From NCBI GenBank assembly GCA_963781675.1, contig CAWAGF010000006.1:124001-188000 (forward strand): a DNA stretch of 64,000 nt, given 5' to 3'. Both the position numbers and the translations under genes were made by a program. A model generated the notes under the pieces. The model did not search any database. It was not told where the DNA came from and saw only the letters and a list, made by a program, of their open reading frames with translations. This DNA is from SCTD01 sp963781675 (lineage in GTDB: Bacteria > Actinomycetota > Actinomycetes > Mycobacteriales > SCTD01). Below are positions 16,019-25,002 of the stretch, one piece after another. Numbering within the stretch: the stretch's first letter is position 1; every line of letters begins with the position of its first letter.

Positions 16019-16386
16019 GCCGTCCTCCACTCGCTCGTCGCCTGCAGGACCGCTTCCTCCAGCGCCTCGGTGCGCAGGTGCGTGCCCGCGCCGTACTCCG
16101 GGTCGCGCACCATGTCGCTGAACGCCTGCCGGCTCGGGTAGCGCACCAGCAGCACCGCGTCCCACGACTGGCCCGGCTCGGCGACCAGCGCCGTGGAGCC
16201 GTCGCCCACGTAGAGCACCTCGGCGCCGAACGGCCCGGCCGTGCGCCGGAAGTGCTCGACGTACTCGAGGTAGCGCTCCCGCCCGCCGTCGGGCTGGAAC
16301 CGCAGCAGGTTCAGCATCACGACCGGCCCGCCGGGGTCCTCCGCGAGGTACCGCTTCAGGTCCGCACCGCGCGGGTCCACCGCCAC
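16015..16386 (-). CDS. DUF1330 domain-containing protein
   Basis: 123 residues, a single ferredoxin-like alpha/beta barrel half with PVVMLNLLRFQPDG near residue 20 and VLLVRYPSRQAFSDMVRDPEY later, the two conserved DUF1330 motifs. Function unknown; such proteins dimerise and often sit beside redox or degradation enzymes. GTG 16386 has AGGAGA five to six bases upstream. It is the first gene of the pair with the quinone reductase and starts 32 bp from the divergent lactate monooxygenase. Confidence 0.85.
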   Translation of the reverse strand: MAVDPRGADLKRYLAEDPGGPVVMLNLLRFQPDGGRERYLEYVEHFRRTAGPFGAEVLYVGDGSTALVAEPGQSWDAVLLVRYPSRQAFSDMVRDPEYGAGTHLRTEALEEAVLQATSEWRTA

Positions 16387-16418
16387 CGGATCTCCTGTCG
16401 TGAGGTAGGAACGGCGCC

Positions 16419-17576
16419 ATGAGCTACGCCGACTTCCAGAACGAGGTCTACCTCAACGGGCTGCTCGGTCAGCAGCCGACCCAGCCCTTCGGCTGGCGCG
16501 AGACCGAGGCCGCGGCGTACGACGCGATGACGCCCGGCGCGGTCGGCTACGTCGCGGGCGGAGCCGGCGGCGAGGACACCGTGCGGGCCAACCGCGAGGC
16601 CTTCGACCGCTGGCGGCTCGTGCCGCGGATGCTGCGGGGCATCCCGGCCAAGCGCACGCACGAGACGACCGTCCTCGGCACCACGATGGCCGCGCCGGTG
16701 ATGCTGGCCCCGGTGGGCGTGCTCGAGATCGTGCACCCGGAGGCCGAGCTCGCCGTGGCGCGCGCCGCCGCCGCGGCCGGCGTGACGATGGTCGTCTCCA
16801 CCGCCTCCTCGCACACGATGGAGGACATCGCGGCGCAGGCGCCGGACGCCTCCCGCTGGTACCAGCTCTACTGGCCGGCCGACCGGGACCTGGCCGCCTC
16901 CTTCGTCCGCCGCGCCGAAGCCGCGCGGTACGAGGCGGTCGTCGTCACGCTGGACACCTGGCAGCTCGGCTGGCGGCCGCGTGACCTGTCGACGGCCTAC
17001 CTGCCGTTCCTCAAGGCCCAGGGCGTGGCCAACTACTTCGCCGACCCCGTCTTCCGGCAGGGGCTGGAGAAGACGCCCGAGCAGGACCAGGGGCCGGCGG
17101 TGCTGAAGTTCCTGGGGCTGTTCAACAACCCGACGCTGACGTGGGACGACATCGCCTTCCTGCGCGACCACACCTCGCTGCCCCTGGTGCTCAAGGGGAT
17201 CCAGCACCCGGACGACGTGCGCAAGGCCCGCGAGATCGGCGTGCAGGGGATCGTCTGCAGCAACCACGGCGGCCGCCAGGTCGACGGCGCGATCGGCTCG
17301 CTGGACGCGCTTCCCGGCATCGTGGCGGCGGCCGGCGACCTGCCGGTGCTGTTCGACAGCGGCATCCGCACGGGCGCCGACGCCTGCAAGGCGCTCGCGC
17401 TCGGCGCCGCCGCGGTGCTGCTCGGCCGGCCGTTCGTGCACGGCCTCGCCCTCGGCGGCGAGCAGGGCGTGCACCACGTGCTGCGGTCGTTCCTCGCCGA
17501 CCTGGACCTGCAGGCGGGCCTGGCCGGGCACAGCTCGGTGACCGAGCTGTCGCCGGAGTCGCTCCAGCGCGTGTAG
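16419..17576 (+). CDS. FMN-dependent alpha-hydroxy-acid oxidase, lactate 2-monooxygenase-like
   Basis: 385 residues, TIM-barrel FMN enzyme. The entry region GAVGYVAGGAGGEDTVRANREAFDRW and the FMN/active-site motif SNHGGRQVDGAIGSLDALP (catalytic His and Arg) are clear, as are LVLKGIQHPDDV and FDSGIRTGADACKALALGA for phosphate binding. The N-terminus (YADFQNEVYLNGL) and a length near 390 match mycobacterial lactate 2-monooxygenase, which turns L-lactate into acetate and CO2, better than the respiratory lactate dehydrogenases. No membrane segment. Oxidase versus monooxygenase behaviour cannot be settled from sequence. Confidence 0.88.
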   Translation: MSYADFQNEVYLNGLLGQQPTQPFGWRETEAAAYDAMTPGAVGYVAGGAGGEDTVRANREAFDRWRLVPRMLRGIPAKRTHETTVLGTTMAAPVMLAPVGVLEIVHPEAELAVARAAAAAGVTMVVSTASSHTMEDIAAQAPDASRWYQLYWPADRDLAASFVRRAEAARYEAVVVTLDTWQLGWRPRDLSTAYLPFLKAQGVANYFADPVFRQGLEKTPEQDQGPAVLKFLGLFNNPTLTWDDIAFLRDHTSLPLVLKGIQHPDDVRKAREIGVQGIVCSNHGGRQVDGAIGSLDALPGIVAAAGDLPVLFDSGIRTGADACKALALGAAAVLLGRPFVHGLALGGEQGVHHVLRSFLADLDLQAGLAGHSSVTELSPESLQRV

Positions 17577-17612
17577 CCGGCCCACGTGGCGTGCGTCACG
17601 AACCGCAGGGAT

Positions 17613-17630
17613 GTGGAGGCGTTCCTCCAC
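17613..17630. promoter_or_regulatory. Candidate operator upstream of the MFS-TetR operon
   Basis: GTGGAGG-N4-CCTCCAC is a perfect inverted repeat with 7-bp arms, 48 bp before the MFS start, next to a GGGTAC hexamer at 17636-17641. Position in the promoter of an exporter followed by a TetR gene suggests the TetR binding site, inferred only from geometry. Confidence 0.4.
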
Positions 17631-17677
17631 TTCCTGGGTACCGTCGGAGGACCACCTCCCCGGACCCGGAGCACCCC

Positions 17678-19138
17678 TTGTCGCGCACCCGCACCGACTT
17701 CCGCCTGACCTACGCGGTGCTCTGCGCCGGCGTCTCGTCGTTCTCGCTGCTGCAGTCGATGGTCAACCCCGTCCTGCCGACGATCCAGGCGGCGCTCGAC
17801 ACCGACCAGCGCACCGTCACCTGGCTGCTGACCGCCTACCTGCTGTCGGCCTCGGTGTTCACACCGATCATCGGCCGCATCGGCGACAAGGTCGGCAAGG
17901 ACCGGATGCTCGTGGTGGCCCTGTCCGCGCTCGCCGTCGGCTCGCTCATCGCCGCGCTCGCCCCCACCATCGGCGTGCTGATCTTCGCGCGCGTCGTGCA
18001 GGGCGTCGGCGGCGGCGTGCTGCCGCTGACCTTCGGCATCATCCGCGACGAGTTCCCGCGCGAGCGGGTCGCCGGCGCCATCGGCACGGCCGCGGCGCTG
18101 CTCGCCGTCGGCGGTGCGGCCGGCCTGGTCGTCGCGGGGCCGCTCGTCGAGGCGCTGAGCTACCACTGGCTGTTCTGGATCCCGATGGTGATGACCTCGG
18201 CGGCGGCGCTGACGGCCTGGCGCTTCGTGCCCCCCAGCCCGGTGCGGACCGAGGGCCGCATCGACCTCGTCGCGGCCGGCCTGCTGTCCGGCTGGCTGGT
18301 CTGCCTGCTGCTCCCGGTCAGCCAGGGCCGCGACTGGGGCTGGGCGTCGCCGCTCAGCCTCGGTCTGCTGAGTGCCGCCGTGCTGCTCTGCGCGCTGTGG
18401 GTGCGCACCGAGGTGCGCAGCGACGCGCCGCTCATCGACATGCGGATGATGCGCATCCCGGCGGTCTGGACGACGAACCTGGTCGCCCTGCTGTTCGGCG
18501 TCGGCATGTACGCCGGCTTCGCCTTCATCCCGCAGTTCCTGCAGACGCCCGAGCGGGCCGGCTACGGCTTCGGCGCCTCGGTGACGGCGTCCGGCCTGCT
18601 GCTGCTGCCCCAGTCGCTGTCGACCTTCACCGCCGGGCTGCTGTCCGGCCGGCTGGCCGCGCGCTTCGGCTCCAAGCGCCTGCTCGTCGTCGGCGCCGCC
18701 CTGTCCGCGGTGTCGCAGCTCGCCCTCGCCACTCAGCACGACCACGTGTGGAAGGTGCTGCTCGCCACCGTGCTCGGCGGCTCGGCGTTCGGGCTCGCGT
18801 TCGCCGCGATGTCGAACCTCGTCGTCGACGCCGTGCCCCGGTCGCAGACCGGCGTCGCCAGCGGCATGAACGCCAACATCCGCACCGTGGGCGGCGCCGT
18901 CGGCGGGGCCGTCCTCGGCTCCGTCGTCACCGCCGGCGCGCGCGCCGACGGGCTGCCCGTCGAGGCGGGCTACACCCACGGCTTCGCCGTCCTGGCGTCC
19001 TGCTCCGCGGTCGCGGCGCTCGTCGCGCTGCTCGTGCCGGTGGCCCGCCGGCAGGAGCCGGAGGTCCTGCAGGACGAGGTGCGGCACCCCGAGCTGGCCG
19101 TCGTCGCCTCCGGCACCCTCGTCAGCGAGAGCCGCTGA
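17678..19138 (+). CDS. MFS transporter, DHA2/EmrB-QacA type
   Basis: 486 residues with about 14 hydrophobic segments, the count typical of DHA2 drug:H+ antiporters. The inter-helix motif GRIGDKVGKDRM (motif A) follows helix 2 and ARVVQGVGGGVLPL (motif B, with its Arg) lies in helix 4. GNNANIRT-like residues in SGMNANIRTVGGAVGGAVLG match motif C-type glycines late in the protein. TTG 17678 is chosen as start because GGAG lies six bases upstream and the helix 1 region begins right after. Followed after one base by a TetR gene, hence a self-regulated efflux operon. Confidence 0.88.
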   Translation: MSRTRTDFRLTYAVLCAGVSSFSLLQSMVNPVLPTIQAALDTDQRTVTWLLTAYLLSASVFTPIIGRIGDKVGKDRMLVVALSALAVGSLIAALAPTIGVLIFARVVQGVGGGVLPLTFGIIRDEFPRERVAGAIGTAAALLAVGGAAGLVVAGPLVEALSYHWLFWIPMVMTSAAALTAWRFVPPSPVRTEGRIDLVAAGLLSGWLVCLLLPVSQGRDWGWASPLSLGLLSAAVLLCALWVRTEVRSDAPLIDMRMMRIPAVWTTNLVALLFGVGMYAGFAFIPQFLQTPERAGYGFGASVTASGLLLLPQSLSTFTAGLLSGRLAARFGSKRLLVVGAALSAVSQLALATQHDHVWKVLLATVLGGSAFGLAFAAMSNLVVDAVPRSQTGVASGMNANIRTVGGAVGGAVLGSVVTAGARADGLPVEAGYTHGFAVLASCSAVAALVALLVPVARRQEPEVLQDEVRHPELAVVASGTLVSESR

Positions 19139-19139
19139 C

Positions 19140-19685
19140 GTGGAGGTCCGTCCGCTGCGCCGCGACGCGGCCGCCAACCGGCAGCGCGTGCTCGCCGCTG
19201 CCGCCGAGGTCTTCCACGAGAACGGCCTGGGCGCGAGCCTCGAGGACGTCGCCCGTCGCGCGGGCGTCGGCGTCGCCACCGTCTACCGCCGCTTCCCCTC
19301 CCGGGAGGCCCTGCTCGAGGCGCTGCTGTCCGACCTGCTGCAGACCTACCTCGAGGAGTACGAGCAGGTGCGGACCCGGCCCGGCGGGCAGGGCCTGGCG
19401 GCCTTCGTGCGGACCGTCGCCGAGGTGCAGGCCACGCCGCAGGGCTGCGCGATGCGGCTGTGGAGCTCGCCGGCGGTCGAGGAGCTGCGCTCGCGGCTGC
19501 ACGAGCGGATGGCCCTGCTGATCGCCGACGCGCAGCAGCACGGCACCTGCCGCGAGGGCGTCACGGTCGCCGACCTCGTCGGCCTGTTCGTCGCGCTGCG
19601 CGGCATCCGCGAGACGCCGACGACCTCCGGCGGGCTCGACTGGCGGCGCCACCGCGACCTCTGGCTGGCCGGCCTGCGTCCGTAG
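19140..19685 (+). CDS. TetR/AcrR family transcriptional regulator
   Basis: 181 residues starting at GTG 19140, one base after the MFS stop. The N-terminal helix-turn-helix is canonical: RQRVLAAAAEVFHENGLGASLEDVARRAGVGVATVYRRFPSREALLEALL. The C-terminal ligand domain is the shorter type seen with efflux pumps. Expected to repress the upstream MFS gene and itself, releasing when a pump substrate binds; the palindrome at 17613-17630 is a candidate operator. Confidence 0.9.
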   Translation: MEVRPLRRDAAANRQRVLAAAAEVFHENGLGASLEDVARRAGVGVATVYRRFPSREALLEALLSDLLQTYLEEYEQVRTRPGGQGLAAFVRTVAEVQATPQGCAMRLWSSPAVEELRSRLHERMALLIADAQQHGTCREGVTVADLVGLFVALRGIRETPTTSGGLDWRRHRDLWLAGLRP

Positions 19686-19713
19686 GCCCTGCCTGCTGTG
19701 CGATGGTCCGGCG

Positions 19714-21495
19714 ATGACGGACTCGGCGTCGCCCTGGCTCGTCGGCGTCGGCAGCGCGGACATCACCGGCGAGCCGTGGGGCGCCGGGATGATGGGCTAC
19801 GGGATGCGCTTCCAGCGCACCGCCGGCCTCCACCTGCGCCAGCGCTCGCGGGCCTTCGCCGTGCAGGACCCGGCCTCCGGGCGGCGGCTCGTCCTGGTCG
19901 TCGCCGACATCGGCATGTTCTTCGCCAACGTGCGTGCCGAGGTGCTGGCCCGCCTCGACGTCCGCCCCGAGGAGCTGCTGCTCACGGCCACGCACACGCA
20001 CGCCGGGCCGGGCGGCTTCGCCGGCTACCGGATGTACAACACGACCAACAAGGGCGTCCGCCGGCACACCCTGCGGGCGCTCGTCGACGGCGTCGTCGCC
20101 TCGGTGCAGCAGGCCCTGGCCGACCTGGCCCCGGGCCGGCTGGTGCTCAGCCGCGGCGAGCTGCACGACGCGAGCGTCAACCGCTCGCCGCAGGCCTTCG
20201 AGCGCAACCCGGACCGGGCGCACTTCCCGGACGGCATCGACCCGCAGACCACGCTGCTCCGGCTCGAGCGCGACGGGCGGACCGTCGGCGTCGTGAACTG
20301 GTTCGCCACCCACGGCACCAGCCTGACCAACCGCAACCTGCTCATCAGCGGCGACAACAAGGGCTACGCCGCCTGGGCCTGGGAGGACGAGGCGGCGCTG
20401 GTGGCCGCCTTCGCGCAGACCAACGCCGGCGACCTGTCGCCGAACCTCCCGGACGCCGTGCAGGGCCCGACCGGCGACGAGGTGGAGAACACCCGGATCG
20501 TGGGCGACCGGCAGCTGCGCGCGGCGCAGGCCCTGACGGGCAGCGGCGAGGACCTGCTCGGCCCGCTGGACGTCCGGCTGGCCTACGTCGACCTCCCCGG
20601 GCTGCGCGTCGACGGGCACCGGCTGTCCAGGGCCGTGCTGGGCGCCTCCTTCGCGGCCGGCACCAAGGAGGGGCGCGGCCTGACGTCGCTGCACGAGGGC
20701 GTGGACGGCAACCCGCGCGTGCTCGCCTGCAGCCACGTCCTCTGGGGGCTGAGCCCGCACCTGCGCGACGCCCAGGCGCCCAAGGCGATGCTGCTGCCGG
20801 TCGGCCGGCTCGGGATGGTGGCCGACCGGGTCCCGATCCAGCTGGTGCGACTGGGAGGGCTGGTCCTGATCGGCCTGGCACAGGAGGTCACGGTCGTCGC
20901 GGGCCTGCGCCTGCGCCAGGCCGTCGCGCAGGTGCTGGAGGTCCCGCTCGAGAGCGTCCTCGTGCAGGGGTACGCCAACGACTACGCGGGCTACGTGACG
21001 ACGCCGGAGGAGTACGACGCGCAGCGCTACGAGGGCGGCCACACGATGTACGGCCGCTGGCAGCTGCCGGCGTACGTGCAGGAGGTCACCCGCGTGGCCC
21101 TCGACCTGCGCGACGGGCGGCCGTCGGTGTCCGCCGGGCTGCCGCGCCTGAAGCCGCAGAAGCCCGCCCCCGCAGACGATCCCGCGCCGACCACGTGCAC
21201 CGTGGGGGAGCCGGTCGTGCAGGACGGCGTGCTGCGGGTGGAGGTGCGGGGCGACGACCCGCGCGGGCCGGCGCGGCCGGCGTACTTCCGGGTGGAGCAC
21301 GAGGGCGGCACCGTCGTGGCCGACGACGCGGACTGGTCGACGACCGTGCGGTGGCGCCGGGAGGAGGACGGCACCTTCGTCGCGGCCGTCACCTGGCGGG
21401 TGCCGCCCGCGGCCGCCGGCCGGCACCGGGTCAGCTGGGTGGACGCCCGCGGGGCAGTCCTGCCGAGCGGGCTCGCCACGGTCGAAGGGGCGTAG
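19714..21495 (+). CDS. Neutral/alkaline non-lysosomal ceramidase N-terminal domain protein
   Basis: 593 residues. The start of the ceramidase fold is clear: VGVGSADITGEPWGAGMMGYG, then VVADIGMFFANVRAEVL and the metal/active-site motif TATHTHAGPGGFAGY, with NWFATHGTSL and SGDNKGYAAW further on. Neutral ceramidases hydrolyse the ceramide amide with a zinc site and are normally exported. No signal peptide is seen here, so it may act inside the cell or on another N-acyl lipid. The gene stands alone, 28 bp after the TetR gene. Confidence 0.85.
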   Translation: MTDSASPWLVGVGSADITGEPWGAGMMGYGMRFQRTAGLHLRQRSRAFAVQDPASGRRLVLVVADIGMFFANVRAEVLARLDVRPEELLLTATHTHAGPGGFAGYRMYNTTNKGVRRHTLRALVDGVVASVQQALADLAPGRLVLSRGELHDASVNRSPQAFERNPDRAHFPDGIDPQTTLLRLERDGRTVGVVNWFATHGTSLTNRNLLISGDNKGYAAWAWEDEAALVAAFAQTNAGDLSPNLPDAVQGPTGDEVENTRIVGDRQLRAAQALTGSGEDLLGPLDVRLAYVDLPGLRVDGHRLSRAVLGASFAAGTKEGRGLTSLHEGVDGNPRVLACSHVLWGLSPHLRDAQAPKAMLLPVGRLGMVADRVPIQLVRLGGLVLIGLAQEVTVVAGLRLRQAVAQVLEVPLESVLVQGYANDYAGYVTTPEEYDAQRYEGGHTMYGRWQLPAYVQEVTRVALDLRDGRPSVSAGLPRLKPQKPAPADDPAPTTCTVGEPVVQDGVLRVEVRGDDPRGPARPAYFRVEHEGGTVVADDADWSTTVRWRREEDGTFVAAVTWRVPPAAAGRHRVSWVDARGAVLPSGLATVEGA

Positions 21496-21556
21496 CGCAA
21501 ACCGGGGCATCTCTGACACAGTGCGCGCCATCCCGCCCGCTGATCAAGGAGCACCT

Positions 21557-21724
21557 GTGCGCAAGACCGTCCTCACCCTGGCCCTCGCGGCCGCGTTCGC
21601 CGGCGCCACCGCCGCCCCCGCGCTCGCCGGCCCGCCGCTCCCGACCGTCCCCAAGGACTGCCACGAGCTGAACGCGCTGCTGCACATCGACAACGTGCGC
21701 GACTGCGACGACAACGGCTCCTAG
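21557..21724 (+). CDS. Small secreted peptide, 55 residues
   Basis: GTG 21557 has AAGGAG six bases upstream. Residues 1-24 are a textbook signal peptide ending ALAG. The mature part, ~31 residues, is rich in Pro and acidic residues and has two cysteines about 15 apart (KDCHELN and VRDCDDNG), which could form one disulfide. No family is recognised. A very strong terminator follows directly, as for abundantly transcribed short messages. Confidence 0.65.
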   Translation: MRKTVLTLALAAAFAGATAAPALAGPPLPTVPKDCHELNALLHIDNVRDCDDNGS

Positions 21725-21731
21725 TCCCCGC

Positions 21732-21773
21732 CACGCCGACGGCCCCCGCTCCTGAGCGGGGGCCGTCGGCGTG
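21732..21773. terminator. Bidirectional terminator, 18-bp perfect stem
   Basis: Arms 21732-21749 and 21756-21773 pair perfectly around a 6-nt loop (tcctga). It separates the small secreted peptide gene from the convergent SDR gene ending at 21781 and can serve both. The stem is nearly all G/C and has no T-tract. Confidence 0.85.
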
Positions 21774-21780
21774 CGTGCGC

Positions 21781-22584
21781 CTAGCCGGCGGGCGGGGGCT
21801 CCGCCATGCCGGTGGGGATCCCGGTGGGGTCCGCGGGGCGGGCCGGCGAGCCGTCCTCGCCGAGCGGCCCGGGGATCCCGCGGAACCTGTAGACCATCAC
21901 GTCGCGGCCGGCCTGCAGCAGCCACGCCTGGCCCGTCTCGCTGCTGTCGAAGGCCTGCAGCACCGCGTCGCCGGCCACCTCGACCGGGATGATCGGCACG
22001 CCGCTGGCCTGCAGCGTCGACTTGATGTCGGTGATGATCTTCGTCTCGGCGAAGCCCGGGCAGAAGGCGTTCACCCTGATGCCGTCCGGCGCGAGCGCCG
22101 GGCCGAGGGCGCGGACGAGCCCGACGACGGCGTGCTTGTTCGCGCCGTAGACCGGGTCGAACGGCGTGCCGGTGAGGCCCGCCATGGACGCGGTCGCGAC
22201 GATCGACCCGCCGCCGCGGCGGCGCAGCGCCGGGATGGCCGCGTGCGCGCCGTAGACGACGCCGTCGAGGTTGATCCCGTTGGCCCGCTGGTACTTCGCG
22301 AGGTCGAAGTCGTCGCCGATCCCGCAGCCGGTCGAGATGCCGGCGTTGAGGAACACCAGGTCCAGCCCGCCGTGCACCTCCTCCGCCGCCTTGGTCGTCG
22401 CGACCACCTCGTCGTAGTCGGAGACGTCGCAGTGCAGGTACGTGGCGCCGAGCTCGTCGGCCACCGCCTGCCCGTCGACGTCGTTGACGTCGCAGAGCAC
22501 GACCGAGTCACCGCGCCGGACGAGCTGGCGCGCGACCTCCTTGCCGAAGCCGCTGGCGCCGCCCGTGATGAGCGCGACGCTCAC
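21781..22584 (-). CDS. SDR family NAD(P)-dependent oxidoreductase
   Basis: 267 residues from GTG 22584. Classical short-chain dehydrogenase: cofactor motif TGGASGFGKE at residues 6-15, acidic residue after strand 2 (LCDVND) favouring NAD, LNAGI, catalytic Ser in IVATASMAG, and YGANK with the catalytic Tyr and Lys. Third gene of an operon with two acyl-CoA dehydrogenases (GTGA overlap with the preceding stop), which suggests a 3-hydroxyacyl or hydroxysteroid-type substrate in CoA-ester degradation. Confidence 0.9.
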   Translation of the reverse strand: MSVALITGGASGFGKEVARQLVRRGDSVVLCDVNDVDGQAVADELGATYLHCDVSDYDEVVATTKAAEEVHGGLDLVFLNAGISTGCGIGDDFDLAKYQRANGINLDGVVYGAHAAIPALRRRGGGSIVATASMAGLTGTPFDPVYGANKHAVVGLVRALGPALAPDGIRVNAFCPGFAETKIITDIKSTLQASGVPIIPVEVAGDAVLQAFDSSETGQAWLLQAGRDVMVYRFRGIPGPLGEDGSPARPADPTGIPTGMAEPPPAG

Positions 22585-23760
22585 GACGACACAGCGCCCG
22601 CCGCGACGCCGGAGCCCTGCACGCCGGACGAGCCGCCCGGGGTCACGCCGGTGACCTCGTCGGAGGAGCCGGGGGCGTCGATGACCAGCGTCGCGATGCG
22701 CTCGCGGTGCTGGGCGGCGTCGCCGTACGCGGCCTGCAGGCGCTTGCAGCGCTTGAAGTAGAAGTGCGCGTGGTGCTCCCACGTGTAGCCGATGCCGCCG
22801 TGGTACTGGATCATGGCAGCGGTCGCGGTGTCGGCCGCGTCGGAGGCCTTGGCCTTGGCGATGGAGGCCGCGAGCTGGGCGTCCGGACGCGCGTCGTCCA
22901 GCGCGTACGCCGCGTAGGTGGCGGCGTGCTCGGCGAAGGTGATCGCGATGTGCAGGTCGGCCAGGTCGTGCTTGATGGCCTGGAACGACCCGACCGGCTT
23001 GCCGAACTGCACGCGCGTCTTGTCGTACTCCACCGTGTCGGTGAGGGCCCGGCGGGCGATGCCCACGAGGTCGTTCGCGGCGAGCACGGCGGCCGTGTCG
23101 AGCAGCCGCTGCACCAGCTCGGGGGTGCTGCCCTCGAGCTTCTCGCCCGGGGCGCCGGACAGCTCGACCAGGCCGAGGCGGGTGGTGCGGTCGAGCGCCA
23201 CCTGGTCGGTGACGGTCACGCCGGCGCCGCGCGGGTCGACGAGGTAGAGGCCGTCCTGCGCCGCGACGACCAGCACGTCCGCCGCAGCCGGGTACTCGAC
23301 CAGGCCGAGGCTGCCGGTGAGCGCGCCGCCCTCGGAGGTGGCCGGGGCGCTGCCGGGCAGCGGGGACCAGCCCTGCTTCACGAGCGCGACGGCGCCCTTG
23401 AGCTCGCCGGCGGCCAGGCCGGGCAGGCGCGCCGACCTGCTGCTCGGCGGAGCCCGCGAGGCGGATCGCCTCGCCGGCGAGGACGGTGCCGAGCCACGGG
23501 CCGGGCACGGTGCCGGCGCCGAACTCGCGGGCCAGCACGGCCGCGTCGAGGACGCCGAGGCCGATGCCGTCGTGCTCCTCGGGGACGAGCACGGCCAGCC
23601 AGCCCTGCTCGCCGAGGGCCTGCCAGAGGCCGGCGGGGACGCCGTCGGACTCGGGCTGCTCGTAGAGGTCGCGGACCTGCGAGGCGCCGAAGCGGTCGCG
23701 CAGGTAGGAGCGGACGGCGTCCTGGAGGGCGCGCTGCTCGTCGGTCAGCTGGAACTGCAT
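22581..23760 (-). CDS. Acyl-CoA dehydrogenase, small/alpha-type subunit (frameshift near 23437)
   Basis: About 393 residues when joined. The N-terminal part MQFQLTDEQRALQDAVRSYL... runs to SAEQQ, then the frame slips by one base and resumes with ARLPGLAAGELKGAV. The C-terminal helical domain contains YDKTRVQFGKPVGSFQAIKHDLAD and MIQYHGGIGYTWEHHAHFYFKR. The divergent, catalytic-Glu-poor middle and pairing with a second dehydrogenase gene resemble FadE heterotetramers of steroid side-chain degradation in actinobacteria. Starts 17 bp after the upstream dehydrogenase and overlaps the SDR start. Confidence 0.85.
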
Positions 23761-23777
23761 GGCTCGGTCTCCTCGGG

Positions 23778-24971
23778 CTATCGGGGGAGGCCGAGCACGC
23801 GCTCGGCGACGACGGTGCGCTGGACCTGCTGGGACCCGCCCCAGATGGTGCAGCTGCGGGACCACATGGCCATGGTCGTGAGCTCCTCGATCGACAGGCC
23901 CTGGCCCAGCTCGGGGACCTGGAAGGCGGTGCCGACGACCTTCTCGTGCGCGTCGCTGACGCGGCGGAACGTCTCCGACCACATGATCTTGGTCATCGAC
24001 GCCTCGAAGCCGAGGTCCTTGCCGTTGGACGTCTGGGTCAGCACGTGCCACGAGTGGTACTTCAGGCACTCGAGCTCGACCAGCGCGGCCGCGAGCTCCT
24101 GGCGCAGGACGGGGTCCTCGGTCGCCGGCCTGCCGTCGCGCTCGACCCGCGCGGCGACGTTGGTGACCTCCTCCCACATCTTGCGGAACTCGGTGTACTG
24201 CCCGATCGCGGACGAGCCGCGCTCGAAGGAGAGCAGCAGCATCGCGGTCGCCCAGCCGTTGCCCTCGCCGCCCAGGACGTCGGTCTGCTTGCACGTCGCG
24301 TCGGTGTAGAAGACCTCGCCGAACTCGCTGGCGCCGGTCATCTGCTTGAGCGGGCGGGCCTCGACTCCGGCCTGGTGCATGTCGACGAGCAGCATCGAGA
24401 TGCCCGCGTGCTTCTTGCCGCCCTCGGGGGAGGAGGTGCGCGCGAGGGTGAAGATCTTGTCGCCGTGCATGGCGTTGGTGGTCCAGATCTTCTGGCCGTT
24501 GAGGACGTACTCCTCGCCCTGCGGCTCGGCCTTCATCTGCAGCGCGGCGAGGTCGGAGCCGGCGCCGGGCTCGGAGAAGCCCTGGCACCAGATGACCTCG
24601 TTGTGCAGCAGCGGCTTGATGATGTCGCGCTTCTGCTCGTCGGTCCCGAGCGCCATGACGGTCGGGCCGAGGAAGGCCAGGCCCAGCGGGTTGACCGTCG
24701 ACGGGGCGTTGGCCTTGGCCATCTCCTCGTCGTAGATGGCCTTCATCGTCGGGGTGCCGCCGCGGCCGCCGTACTCCTCCGGCCAGACGATCCCGGCGAA
24801 GCCGTCCTTGGCCTTGCCGGCCTCCCACTCGCGACGGATCTCGAAGGACTCGTCGTCGCTCTTGTCCGCCCAGAACGCGGCCTCGCGCATCTCCGACGGC
24901 AGGTTCGCGTCGAGCCAGGAACGGAGGTCCTTGCGGAATGCCTCGTCCTGCTCGCTGAAGCGCAGGTCCAC
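23778..24971 (-). CDS. Acyl-CoA dehydrogenase family protein
   Basis: 397 residues from GTG 24971 with AGAGGA upstream. N-terminal helices begin DLRFSEQDEAFRKDLRSWL; the FAD-binding motif WCQGFSEPGAGSDLAALQ and the following WTTNAMHGDKIF strand are intact, and the C-terminus ends WGGSQQVQRTVVAERVLGLPR. It introduces a 2,3-double bond into an acyl-CoA with electron transfer to ETF. Paired with the next dehydrogenase gene, it probably forms an alpha2-beta2 enzyme for a bulky substrate. First gene of the FadE-FadE-SDR operon. Confidence 0.9.
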   Translation of the reverse strand: MDLRFSEQDEAFRKDLRSWLDANLPSEMREAAFWADKSDDESFEIRREWEAGKAKDGFAGIVWPEEYGGRGGTPTMKAIYDEEMAKANAPSTVNPLGLAFLGPTVMALGTDEQKRDIIKPLLHNEVIWCQGFSEPGAGSDLAALQMKAEPQGEEYVLNGQKIWTTNAMHGDKIFTLARTSSPEGGKKHAGISMLLVDMHQAGVEARPLKQMTGASEFGEVFYTDATCKQTDVLGGEGNGWATAMLLLSFERGSSAIGQYTEFRKMWEEVTNVAARVERDGRPATEDPVLRQELAAALVELECLKYHSWHVLTQTSNGKDLGFEASMTKIMWSETFRRVSDAHEKVVGTAFQVPELGQGLSIEELTTMAMWSRSCTIWGGSQQVQRTVVAERVLGLPR

Positions 24972-25002
24972 AGCGGTTCCTCTCGGGGTGGGGGTCGAAA
25001 CC

